Origin: Pseudomonadota bacterium
GTDB lineage: Bacteria > Desulfobacterota > Desulfobulbia > Desulfobulbales > SURF-16
Length of the DNA stretch: 64,000 nt
Assembly (NCBI GenBank): GCA_018822545.1
Contig: JAHJKA010000068.1
Span: 39,299 to 103,298, forward strand
Direction: 5' to 3'
How positions within the stretch are numbered: the stretch's first letter is position 1; the number at the start of each line of letters is the position of its first letter. This document shows, piece after piece, positions 8,192-17,298 of this stretch. The position numbers were made by a program, and so were the translations under genes. The notes beneath the pieces are model-generated. The model was given only the letters and a program-made list of their open reading frames with translations, searched no databases and was not told the DNA's origin.

Positions 8192-10117
8192 TTACTTGCC
8201 TTCTTTCTCCTCATTACCTGTCTTTATTTTAACCAGCTTAGCGCCAGGCTTGACCGCATCACCCACCTTCGTGGTAACACTTTCCACCACACCGCCAATC
8301 TTGGCAAGCACAGGAGTCTGCATTTTCATGGCTTCAACCACAACAAGCTTGTCGCCTTCAGCCACCTCCTGACCAACTTCCACTGCAATTTCGCAGACAT
8401 TGGCCATAAAGGGCGCACGCACATCACCTACAGCTGCGAGCTCTTCGATCTCTTCCTTGCCGATCTCAGACTGGGCAGCAGCAACACCTGCTTTTTGTTC
8501 TGCAGCCATTATGTATCTCCGGTTATGATGGTCAACGGTGAGATAGATGGTGGTCTCACCCTCCTCATTCATCTGGGCCGGGCCTATGGAGATAAGATGA
8601 CCTTTGCCTTTATGATCGGTAAAGGTGATATCCTCACCAAGTTCAAAGCCGCCACGTTTCAAGAAGATAGACGGCGGCAGAACATAGACCTTGCCGAACT
8701 TCGCCTCAAACTTGAAGAATTCCACGGCATCATTGGGATGCTGAAGATAGAGAACAAGCTCCTGCTCCGTGGGTTTTCTGCGGATGCGATCGGTCAAGGT
8801 CTTGCGCTCCTTGTCGATATCCATGTCTTCGATATCTTCGATGCCGCCCTCTTCCTCTAACACCTTCTGCCAATCAGCGCCAAGAACCTTCTCATAGATC
8901 CATTCCGCCGGCTTGTAGAAGGGGAACGGGCCATATTTACCAAGAAGCAGATTACGCAGATCACCGGAAACATTACCATAGCGCTCGCCGCCCTGGACAT
9001 TGGATACAGCCGTTGTCCACAGAATCTGGGAACCAGGGGTTACCGACCAGTAGTTGCCAAGCTCCTTTTGAACCAGGGGAAGCTCCTTATGGAGAATGTC
9101 AGGCATCTTATCCAGGAAACCACCCTTCTCTGCCTGCTCAAGGCTGGAACCCATGGCGCCGCCGGGCAGCTTATGGATCTGAACGGTGGGCAGGAAACCT
9201 CGAAACTGAGACTCAAAAATATCGTAATGGGGACGCTGATCACGAATGGCATCGGAAGTGGCGATAACAGCCTCGGCATCAACAGTAACCGCCTTATGGC
9301 CATACCCTTCCAGGGTCTGCATGACGGTCAAAACCGGTGGAGGCCCATAGAAACCGGTGAAGGAATGGTCAGAGGCATCGACAATATTAGCGCCATGCAA
9401 GACAGCCTCGGTGATGCGACCGATATCATTACCATCGGTGTTATGGCCATGGTAATGAAGAACCAGATCCGGATATTTATTTTTAATGGAGCTGACCAGG
9501 TCACCAATGCGCTTAGGTGTGCCTAATCCACCATGATTCTTGATACAGAGAACAATATCTTCACCGGTGACGTCGAGAATCTCGCCAACCTTCTTGACAT
9601 AGAAATCATCGGTATGTTCAGGGCCGGTTGAAAAACAGATACAGGGCTCGAGAATCTTGCCGGCAGCCTGTACCTCTTCAAACACGGCCTTCATATTGGG
9701 GATGTAGTTCATGAAGTCAAACACCCGCCAAACATCAACATATTTGGCAAATTCCTTTACCGTGAAACGGATGACATTCTGGGGATAGGGCCGATAACCA
9801 AACAGATTCACGCCGCGACACAGGGTCTGAAACATGGTGTTGGGCATGGCTTCCCTGAGCAGTTTCAGCTTCAGGAAGGGATCAACCTGCTTGCGGAGGA
9901 TATCGACATGGACGGAGGCGCCGCCGGTAATCTCCAGAGAAAAATAACCCGCCTTCTCGCGTTCCTTGGCAGCCATAAGATCGGTATGGAGCAGGATTCT
10001 GTTCTTATAGTCGGACTGAGACATGTCGCGGGCGGTATTGGTGATATAATAGCCGTCAGCCTCGCGAACAGTCTTGAGTAAATCCTTTATATTCATACCT
10101 TGAACGATGCGGTTCAT
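8192..10117 (-). CDS. pycB: Biotin-dependent carboxyltransferase / BCCP subunit (PycB/OadA type)
   Basis: Carboxyltransferase subunit of a split biotin enzyme, most likely pyruvate carboxylase making oxaloacetate. The N-terminal HMGL-like TIM barrel has the metal-binding RD in ARDMSQS, the carbamylatable-Lys region LCIKNHGG and the metal-binding HxH in LHYHGHNTDG. A PycA-type linker follows, then a C-terminal biotinyl domain with EAMKMQ carrying the biotinylated Lys. Several motifs differ from textbook pyruvate carboxylase (CIKNHGG for CIKDMAG; PGGAMGSSLEQ for PGGQYTNL), so another 2-oxoacid acceptor or oxaloacetate decarboxylase alpha activity is possible. It follows the biotin carboxylase gene by 70 nt. 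The ATG at 10117 has AGAGGAG upstream. Confidence 0.85.
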   Translation of the reverse strand: MNRIVQGMNIKDLLKTVREADGYYITNTARDMSQSDYKNRILLHTDLMAAKEREKAGYFSLEITGGASVHVDILRKQVDPFLKLKLLREAMPNTMFQTLCRGVNLFGYRPYPQNVIRFTVKEFAKYVDVWRVFDFMNYIPNMKAVFEEVQAAGKILEPCICFSTGPEHTDDFYVKKVGEILDVTGEDIVLCIKNHGGLGTPKRIGDLVSSIKNKYPDLVLHYHGHNTDGNDIGRITEAVLHGANIVDASDHSFTGFYGPPPVLTVMQTLEGYGHKAVTVDAEAVIATSDAIRDQRPHYDIFESQFRGFLPTVQIHKLPGGAMGSSLEQAEKGGFLDKMPDILHKELPLVQKELGNYWSVTPGSQILWTTAVSNVQGGERYGNVSGDLRNLLLGKYGPFPFYKPAEWIYEKVLGADWQKVLEEEGGIEDIEDMDIDKERKTLTDRIRRKPTEQELVLYLQHPNDAVEFFKFEAKFGKVYVLPPSIFLKRGGFELGEDITFTDHKGKGHLISIGPAQMNEEGETTIYLTVDHHNRRYIMAAEQKAGVAAAQSEIGKEEIEELAAVGDVRAPFMANVCEIAVEVGQEVAEGDKLVVVEAMKMQTPVLAKIGGVVESVTTKVGDAVKPGAKLVKIKTGNEEKEGK

Positions 10118-10187
10118 GGTGACTCCTCTTCTGTAAATTTTACGCTACAATTTTTTTTAACGCCGCACAAACTTCTTGCCTACAGGC

Positions 10188-11633
10188 TTAAGCTGCATAA
10201 GGGTTGAAACCCTTGTGATGAATCTCAGCAATGAGCGCGGCAAGTTTATTGACCTCGGAATCGTCATCCTTATACTCCAGGAGTTCCGGATGATTTTCCA
10301 AGTAGGATGTATCAAAATCCCCTGACTGAAACTGGGGCTCGTTTACCAGTTGCAGATAGAAGGGAATGGTTGTCTTGGGACCGGTGATAACATAGTTGGT
10401 CAGACAACGACGCAGGCGATCAACCGTTTCGTTCCAGGAATAGCCAAACACCGTCATCTTCACCAGCAGCGAATCATAGACCTGGGGAATGGTAAAACCC
10501 TGGTAGACAAAGCCGTCAAGACGAACACCGTAACCACCTGGCGAACGATAGGTTGTAACTGTTTTACCACCCTCGGGCATAAAGTTATTCTGGGGATCTT
10601 CAGCATTGATCCGCATCTCGATGGCATGGCCGCGAATCCGAACATCACTCTGTTTAAAGCTCAGTGGTTTGCCGAATGCCAGCTTAATCTGGGTGCGAAC
10701 AATATCAATACCGGTGACCATTTCGGTAACAGTGTGTTCCACCTGGATACGGGTATTGATCTCCATGAAATAATAATTCATGTCCTTATCGATCAAAAAC
10801 TCAACCGTGCCGGCGTTGGTATAGTTGGCAGCCTTGGCTGCACGCACTGCGGTTTCACAAATCTCATCAAGAAGTTTCTGATCCTTGATCAGCGATGGGG
10901 CAATCTCCACGAGTTTCTGGTTGCGGCGCTGAATGGAACAGTCACGGGTACCAAGATGAACGGTGCTGCCAAACTGGTCGGCAATGATCTGCACCTCAAC
11001 ATGCTTAGGCTTCACAACCACCTTTTCCATGTAGACATTGTCGTTGGAAAAGGCTGCCTTGGCCTCGGCCCGGGCAATCTGGAGCTGCTCCTTCATCTGG
11101 GCATCATTATCCACCTGGCGGATGCCGCGACCACCGCCGCCGGCAGTGGCTTTGAGCATAATGGGATATTTAACCCTATTGGCAAACTCCAGGGCCATCT
11201 TAACGGCCTCGGTCTCATCGGCAGGCAGATTGTCGGTACCGGGCACCATGGGGATCTTGGCCTCGGCCATGATCCTGCGAGCCGTTACCTTGTCGCCAAG
11301 TTGGCTGATAACCTCAGCGGTTGGTCCGATGAAGGTGATGCCGTTATCAGCACAGGCCTGAGAGAAATGCGGGTTCTCAGCGAGAAAACCATAGCCGGGA
11401 TGGATGCCATCAATATTGTGATTCTTGGCAACCTTGATAATTTTATCAATATTGAGATAATCGCAGCGAGGGCCGTCACCAATCCAGACGGCTTCATCGG
11501 CAACACTGATATGGAGGGCAGCATTGTCAGGCGTTTCATAAATGGCGACAGCTGTATAACCAAGCTCCTGGATGGCTCGGATAATCCGGCACGCGATTTC
11601 ACCACGATTGGCTACCAGAATTTTCTTTTTCAA
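10188..11633 (-). CDS. pycA: Biotin carboxylase subunit (PycA/AccC type)
   Basis: ATP-grasp biotin carboxylase that carboxylates biotin on its partner encoded immediately downstream. It opens with KKKILVANRGEIACRIIRAI. The ATP-grasp loop TAGGGGRGIR is present, as are the metal-binding FMEINTRIQVEHTVTE region and the C-terminal RINAEDP domain. At 481 residues it has the length of stand-alone subunits. The start codon is TTG (11633) with AGAGGTG upstream; no upstream ATG fits. The pairing with a biotinylated carboxyltransferase rather than accB/accD points to pyruvate carboxylase rather than acetyl-CoA carboxylase. Confidence 0.9.
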   Translation of the reverse strand: MKKKILVANRGEIACRIIRAIQELGYTAVAIYETPDNAALHISVADEAVWIGDGPRCDYLNIDKIIKVAKNHNIDGIHPGYGFLAENPHFSQACADNGITFIGPTAEVISQLGDKVTARRIMAEAKIPMVPGTDNLPADETEAVKMALEFANRVKYPIMLKATAGGGGRGIRQVDNDAQMKEQLQIARAEAKAAFSNDNVYMEKVVVKPKHVEVQIIADQFGSTVHLGTRDCSIQRRNQKLVEIAPSLIKDQKLLDEICETAVRAAKAANYTNAGTVEFLIDKDMNYYFMEINTRIQVEHTVTEMVTGIDIVRTQIKLAFGKPLSFKQSDVRIRGHAIEMRINAEDPQNNFMPEGGKTVTTYRSPGGYGVRLDGFVYQGFTIPQVYDSLLVKMTVFGYSWNETVDRLRRCLTNYVITGPKTTIPFYLQLVNEPQFQSGDFDTSYLENHPELLEYKDDDSEVNKLAALIAEIHHKGFNPYAA

Positions 11634-11984
11634 CAGAACACCTCTTTAATAAATTTCTATTTCAATCCAGCCACTGCTTCGGAAAAAAAATCGGCTGCTT
11701 GTTTATGAAAACTTCTCCACCAAAAACGGCGGTAGATGTTGTTCCTGGTTGCTTTCCCAAAGGGTTATCCATACGAAGAGAAGCTAGTTTGCATGGACAC
11801 CACAGGACAAAAAAAAATGTCCATACTCAGGGCAAACAGCAGAGCACGCTACCATACTTTTACTAACCAGGCAAGACTCAAAGCGCAAAATACCGTGCCA
11901 AAAAGCAAGGGGCCATCCGGCTGGAGAATGCTGTATTTCTACCTAAAAACAGCAAGAAGGGAGAGGGGGCGTACATTACAATTT
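11634..11984. other. Intergenic region upstream of pycA
   Basis: About 350 bases between the recD stop and pycA; it must contain the pycA promoter on the minus strand. A plus-strand frame of 86 codons (11736-11996) has no recognisable features and overlaps the recD end, so I do not call it. No clear terminator hairpin for recD was found. Confidence 0.4.
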
Positions 11985-13745
11985 TCAAGCGTCTGAATCA
12001 CCCCATAAGCGGCGGGCAAGTCCCGACACACGAAGCACCGGGGCCGCCACAGCCTGCCGAAAAATCTCTTGATTTCCCCACACCTCCACCGACTGCCTGG
12101 CCCTGGTCAGAGCGGTGTACAGGAGCTCCCGGCCAAGAACACGGGAGGACTGCGCGGGTAGAATAACCACCACCCTCTCAAACTCTGACCCCTGACTCTT
12201 GTGGACGGTCATGGCATAGGCCGGATTATAAAGGGGCAATCTGCGGGCCGACACCTGGCGCAGGCCTCCGTAATTTGCGAAACAGGCAAAGAGGCGCCCA
12301 TCCTGACTATTGATGACGCCGGTATCGCCGTTATACAATTGAAGCTCATAACTATTGGTGGCAACCATGATCGGCAGACCATGATACAGAGGTTTGCCGT
12401 AACTGGCAGGCCCTGCCATCAACTTGACCAGTATTTCATTAATGCTCTCCATGCCGGCCGGGCCTTGTCGATGGGCGCAGAGCACACCGAAATTGCCAAG
12501 AACTGCCAGTTGTTCTTCTTTGCTGCGGGCCTTGGAGAGTCCGGTAAAGGCGGGATACAGCTCTTTTTTAACGAGTTCTTCACAATGGCCACCATAATCG
12601 ACCATTGTCACATCAGGACAACTCGCATCGGCAAGCACCGTCAGCGCCTCCTCGGCCTGCCCTTTATTTACCGCCGCACTCAGCCTGCGAATACCGCTTG
12701 TCTCTTTAAAACGATAGGATCTCTGCAAGGTGACAATGCCATCGGCCAAGGAATTATTACGCTGCGGCGGCGAGCCGATGGTGATTGCTAGATCCCGGGC
12801 CAAGGCCTGGAACTCTGCACTGAAACCCTCCCCCCGACTACAGATATCACCGAGCACGGCGCCGGGCTGCACTGAGGCAAGCTGATAATGATCGCCAAGC
12901 AGAATCAGACTGCACTTAAACGGCAAGGCGTCCATTAATTGAGCCATGAGGGGCAAGTCCACCATGGAGGCCTCATCAATAACCACCAGATCGGCAACAA
13001 GATGATGATGACGATCATAGCGGGGCCGCCCCTTGGACAGACCGAGAAGCCTGTGCAGGGTCACGGTTTCGTGGGGCAGCTCATGGCGATTGTCCTCAGA
13101 AACAGGAAGATCAGCCTTGGCCTGCTGGATGGATTCCTGCAGGCGGGCCGCCGCCTTGCCCGTTGGGGCGGCAAGCCGGATGACCTTGTCCTGGCCCCGA
13201 TGCAGTTGTTGATAGATTGCCAGGATCTTGGCCACCGTGGTGGTCTTGCCCGTGCCTGGCCCACCACTGATCACGGTGAACTTCCGGGTCAGGGCGGCCA
13301 TGGCCGCGACCTGCTGCCAATCAGGGTGCTGCTGATCTCCGCCCGGGAAGAATTTTGCCAGGGCGGCACGAAGCTCCGGCAAGGAAAACCCCTGAAACTC
13401 CAGAGCATGGCGGGCCTTGATAAAATCCGCCACCCGGGTCTCGGCCTGGTGATAACGCTGGAGATAGAGGTAGGTGCCATCAATAATGAGGGGCGTTGTC
13501 TCCCCGGGCCGACCAACCACCGGGGTTGCCAGCAGCAGACTGCTCATTGTCTCGACATCCATGCCGCCGCTGACCGTGGCCAGATCAAGACAGATATGGC
13601 CCTCTGACCTGGCCCTGCTCAGCTGACTTACGGCGGCAAAAAGCTCGGGACAGCTTTGATCGCCGGCCAGACGCTGAATAAAATCAGCAAAAGAGCGATC
13701 CAGGCCATTGCCCTCTTGGTCACGAGACAAACCCATGTCGCTCAT
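11985..13745 (-). CDS. recD: Exodeoxyribonuclease V alpha subunit RecD
   Basis: 5'-3' superfamily-1 helicase motor of RecBCD, which processes double-strand ends for recombination. Walker A is GGPGTGKTTT. The DEASM Walker B follows, and the C-terminal TVHKSQGSEFERVVVILP and TRARQSVEVW motifs complete the helicase core. At 586 residues it matches E. coli RecD (608). Its ATG overlaps the recB stop (ATGA), giving the order recC-recB-recD on one transcript. Confidence 0.94.
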   Translation of the reverse strand: MSDMGLSRDQEGNGLDRSFADFIQRLAGDQSCPELFAAVSQLSRARSEGHICLDLATVSGGMDVETMSSLLLATPVVGRPGETTPLIIDGTYLYLQRYHQAETRVADFIKARHALEFQGFSLPELRAALAKFFPGGDQQHPDWQQVAAMAALTRKFTVISGGPGTGKTTTVAKILAIYQQLHRGQDKVIRLAAPTGKAAARLQESIQQAKADLPVSEDNRHELPHETVTLHRLLGLSKGRPRYDRHHHLVADLVVIDEASMVDLPLMAQLMDALPFKCSLILLGDHYQLASVQPGAVLGDICSRGEGFSAEFQALARDLAITIGSPPQRNNSLADGIVTLQRSYRFKETSGIRRLSAAVNKGQAEEALTVLADASCPDVTMVDYGGHCEELVKKELYPAFTGLSKARSKEEQLAVLGNFGVLCAHRQGPAGMESINEILVKLMAGPASYGKPLYHGLPIMVATNSYELQLYNGDTGVINSQDGRLFACFANYGGLRQVSARRLPLYNPAYAMTVHKSQGSEFERVVVILPAQSSRVLGRELLYTALTRARQSVEVWGNQEIFRQAVAAPVLRVSGLARRLWGDSDA

Positions 13746-16700
13746 TGCGGTCCACCTCCTTGTATCTGGCCCGGTTGAACCAGGAGATCAGCAAGCTCGT
13801 CAATGAGCGGTAATTGGGGCCGGTCAAAAAAGATGCCGTTGTCACTGCCCTGCCGCACGCCGCGCAGGAAGATGTAAAAAACACCGCCGAAATGGCGCTC
13901 ATATTCATAATCAAGCAGCCGGCTGGCAAGATAGCGGTGCAGCGCCACGCTGTAGAGATGATACTGGAGGGTATAGTTGGCCTCGATCATGGCAGCCTGC
14001 AGCTGACTGCGCCCGTAATCATCGGTTTGATTCCCCAGATAATTGGACTTCCAGTCAATAATATAAAAGCGGCCCCCATGGCAAAAGACCAGATCGACAA
14101 AACCCTTTAAAAACCCTTGCACCAGGGCATAGTCAAGACGCCCCAGCTGGGCAAGAAATTCAGTGCCGCCAGCATGATTATGCCGGGAAAATACCTCAAG
14201 AAGATCAGCAGCCCGGGACTGGGCCAGGGGCAGATGAAATTCAAGCTCATTGAGACGCGCCGCAGGCTCAAGATCAGCAAGGCAAAAATTCTGACCGGGC
14301 AACTGAGCACTCACTACCTCGTTAAGCATCTTGCCCACCGGATCGTTCCAAAATCCTGCAAAACCGAATTGGCCAAGCTTGGCCGCCAGCCACTCCCGCA
14401 CCGCGACATCTCGCCCTGCCCGGAAATCACCAAAATCAAGATTTTCAAAAAGGTGGTGAAGAAAGGTTCCCGGCCCGGCGCCTTTCGGAAAATCGAAGAT
14501 GGACAGTGCGGCCGCCTCACCCTCTGGCAACCTGTCAGCCTCCGGAAGCAGACTACGGTCATGATCGGCAATATAGGCCTCCTGATGGAGACCGGCAGTC
14601 AACCGGGAAAAACTGCTGACCTGCCAGGAGCGATCAACACTGGCGGTAAAAGGGCGGCAGGCCAGGGCAGGAATTTCTTCCACGGCGATGCTCACCTCAC
14701 CAACCTCCGCCGGGCACGCAAGCAGCGCGATCTCGCCTGCAGCTCTTTCAACCAGACCGGCAAGCTCCTGCCCAAGGTCCGGGCCGGACATTGCTTTCAG
14801 ACGGCTGAGCAGCTCGCCGCGCTCCTCATCAGCCCGGCCATGAAAGAGATGGCCAAGAGCCGACTCCTGGAAGCCATACAAAGGACCCCATACCACATAG
14901 CAGCGATTTTTGGCCCTGGTCAGGGCCACATAGGCCAGGCGAAGATTCTCAGCCAGCTCTTCGATGAGGGCAATCTCCTTATGGACCTCAAATTCAGCAG
15001 AGCCTATATCAAGGATGAGCTCGTTTTTGTCCTGATGAAAGAACACCTCCCTATGACCGCCAATCTTGGAACCACCCCACAGAAAGGGGCAGAATACCAC
15101 GGGGTACTGCAGGCCCTTGGCCTTATGGACCGTAACGATCTGCAGGCGCAGGGCGTCGCTCTCCAACCGCTGTTCATGCTCACCACGATGCCGCCCCGCC
15201 ACCCCCTGTTTGAGATAATCAATAAGGTGATGGCTGGAAAGCCTGCTCTGGCCCTGGAGAACCTCCCCAAGATGGAGCAAATTGGTAAGACGACGTTCGC
15301 CATCATGGAGGCGCAGCAGACGCTCGCGCACCTGCTCACCACTGACCAGGGCCTGAAACATGCTCATGAAACCCTTGTCATGCCAGAGCCTGTGGTACTC
15401 GGCGAACCGCTCGAGAACCCCATCCCAGCCGAGCTCATCCTCACTCCGCCCAAAAAGGGCCACAGCTGACCAGCCGAGAATATCGGTGGCCAGGGCCGCC
15501 ACCAACCTCTTGTCCATAGAGGGTTCAGCGACCGCCATGAGGACGGCAACGAGCTCCCGGGCCTCATGGCTGGTAAAAAGATCGTCGGTGGACTTGACCA
15601 CGCTTGCCACCCCGACATCTAGCAGGGCCTGGTGAACCTGGCGGGCCTCGGCATTGGTCCGCACCAATACGGCAATATCCCCCGGCACCAGAGGACGATC
15701 TCCGATCCTGGCCTGGCCCTGGCTGCTGAGCTGCAGGAGCCTGACAATTTCGGCAGAGCAGGCCGTGGTGGCCACAACCTTGCTGTCTGGAGAGGCCAGC
15801 TGCTTGCCGTCAGCCCCGCCCTCGGCCAGCATGATCTGCAGGGGGGCGTGTTCCCCCTGGTCAACAACCAGTTGAGCGCTTGCCAGGCCAGGCCATTTGG
15901 CCGGGGTAAAGACAATATCGGCAAAGACAAAACTGGCAAGCCCGCTCTTTTCGCTAAAGACAGCGTTGATGGCCGTAATCAAACCAGGCTCAGAGCGGTA
16001 ATTATCCTCCAGGCTATACCTGGATTTCACCGCCCTGGCCGCAGCCAGATAGGCAAAAATATCAGCGCCCCGAAAATTATAGATGGCCTGCTTGGGATCG
16101 CCAATAAGATAGAGGAGATGCTCCTTATTGCCGCCATGGATGCGCTGGAAGATCTCAAACTGGACAGGATCGGTATCCTGAAATTCGTCAATAAGGGCGG
16201 CAGGATACTTCCTTCTGATTGCGGCGGCCAGCCGTTCGCCTTCCGGGCCAGCAAGAGCAGCCTGAAGACGGGTGAGCAGATCATCAAAGCCGAGGAGGCG
16301 CTGCTCCTCCTTCACCTCGGCAATTTTTTGGGCGGCATAGGGGAAAAGGCCGGCCTTCATCTCCAAGAGCTGGCCGCAAATCTGCTGCCAGGCCTGCCAG
16401 AGCCGGTCGGCATAGGCACAAAAGGGGTGATGGGGCGGCTGGCGACCTTGTTTCACGCCCTGATTGAGGTTGTCTTGGCTTACCTTGTATAAAACATCAG
16501 GGGGCAGGAGAAGCTCACCCTTAAAATAGGCGGAGATGGCAAGCAGCCATTTGTCCACACTCTTTTGCTGGAATTTCTGAAGGTTTAAGGCGGGATCACG
16601 AAGAATTTTCGCCACCTCCCCTACCGCCTCAGGCCATAAGGCAACCCCCTCCTCATAGAGACGGACAAACTCCCTTTCCAGCTCCGGGCTGGGAACAGCT

Positions 16701-17290
16701 CCAGAACTCTCAGGGCAGACCTTGAGGCCAGGCCGCTGATTGTTCAAAAGTTTGAGAAGCTTGTCCGGACTCAGCTTGTCGTTCAGATAATGGAGAAAGA
16801 GCGGCCCATAGCCCACCACACTCTGGCGCCAATAATCGCAGACCACCTGCCAGTGGATACCACTAAGATCAGCAGCCAACTCCACATCAAAGAGGGTGGC
16901 GCTCTCCAGACCGTTTTCCTTGAGCATCCTCTGACAGAAACCGTGGATGGTGTAGATGGCTGCCTCGTCAAAATCGTTGAGGGCGCAGCTCAGATCACGG
17001 CGGGCCTGGTCATGGTCAGCAATTTTAGTATGGAGCCTGGCCAGAAACTCTTCCTTGCTGTTGTGACCGCTGAAAGAGGAGCGGGCCAGGGCGAGCATCT
17101 CCCTGATCCGCACCCGCAAATCCGTGGCCGCGGCCTCGGTATAGGTGACCACCAGGATCTGCTGGATGGTCAAGCGCTCTTCAAGGAGCAGACGAACCAC
17201 CAGGGCGGTGATGGTATAGGTCTTGCCCGTACCGGCACTGGCATCAATGAGATGTAAGCCGTGCAGCTTTTTATCGAGAAGATCAGCCAT
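13742..17290 (-). CDS. recB: Exodeoxyribonuclease V beta subunit RecB
   Basis: 3'-5' helicase and nuclease subunit of RecBCD. The UvrD-type Walker A is DASAGTGKTYTI near residues 17-28. Walker B is LIDEFQDTDP, and the later motif TVHKAKGLQYPVVFCPF marks the helicase core. The C-terminal nuclease domain retains the metal-binding pattern KGFVDLVF and IIDWKSNYLG (the D...DxK site). The length of 1182 residues matches the family (E. coli 1180). It lies 8 nt after recC and overlaps recD by 4 nt. Confidence 0.95.
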   Translation of the reverse strand: MADLLDKKLHGLHLIDASAGTGKTYTITALVVRLLLEERLTIQQILVVTYTEAAATDLRVRIREMLALARSSFSGHNSKEEFLARLHTKIADHDQARRDLSCALNDFDEAAIYTIHGFCQRMLKENGLESATLFDVELAADLSGIHWQVVCDYWRQSVVGYGPLFLHYLNDKLSPDKLLKLLNNQRPGLKVCPESSGAVPSPELEREFVRLYEEGVALWPEAVGEVAKILRDPALNLQKFQQKSVDKWLLAISAYFKGELLLPPDVLYKVSQDNLNQGVKQGRQPPHHPFCAYADRLWQAWQQICGQLLEMKAGLFPYAAQKIAEVKEEQRLLGFDDLLTRLQAALAGPEGERLAAAIRRKYPAALIDEFQDTDPVQFEIFQRIHGGNKEHLLYLIGDPKQAIYNFRGADIFAYLAAARAVKSRYSLEDNYRSEPGLITAINAVFSEKSGLASFVFADIVFTPAKWPGLASAQLVVDQGEHAPLQIMLAEGGADGKQLASPDSKVVATTACSAEIVRLLQLSSQGQARIGDRPLVPGDIAVLVRTNAEARQVHQALLDVGVASVVKSTDDLFTSHEARELVAVLMAVAEPSMDKRLVAALATDILGWSAVALFGRSEDELGWDGVLERFAEYHRLWHDKGFMSMFQALVSGEQVRERLLRLHDGERRLTNLLHLGEVLQGQSRLSSHHLIDYLKQGVAGRHRGEHEQRLESDALRLQIVTVHKAKGLQYPVVFCPFLWGGSKIGGHREVFFHQDKNELILDIGSAEFEVHKEIALIEELAENLRLAYVALTRAKNRCYVVWGPLYGFQESALGHLFHGRADEERGELLSRLKAMSGPDLGQELAGLVERAAGEIALLACPAEVGEVSIAVEEIPALACRPFTASVDRSWQVSSFSRLTAGLHQEAYIADHDRSLLPEADRLPEGEAAALSIFDFPKGAGPGTFLHHLFENLDFGDFRAGRDVAVREWLAAKLGQFGFAGFWNDPVGKMLNEVVSAQLPGQNFCLADLEPAARLNELEFHLPLAQSRAADLLEVFSRHNHAGGTEFLAQLGRLDYALVQGFLKGFVDLVFCHGGRFYIIDWKSNYLGNQTDDYGRSQLQAAMIEANYTLQYHLYSVALHRYLASRLLDYEYERHFGGVFYIFLRGVRQGSDNGIFFDRPQLPLIDELADLLVQPGQIQGGGPQ

Positions 17291-17298
17291 GCGCCCTC

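Noticed and set aside
10350..11708. 452-codon plus-strand frame
   Set aside because: Antisense shadow of pycA, with no ribosome site or recognisable domain.
11736..11996. 86-codon plus-strand frame
   Set aside because: Basic, irregular composition; overlaps recD; no supporting signals.
14117..15469. 450-codon plus-strand frame
   Set aside because: It is the antisense shadow of recB, which has clear helicase motifs in the other strand.
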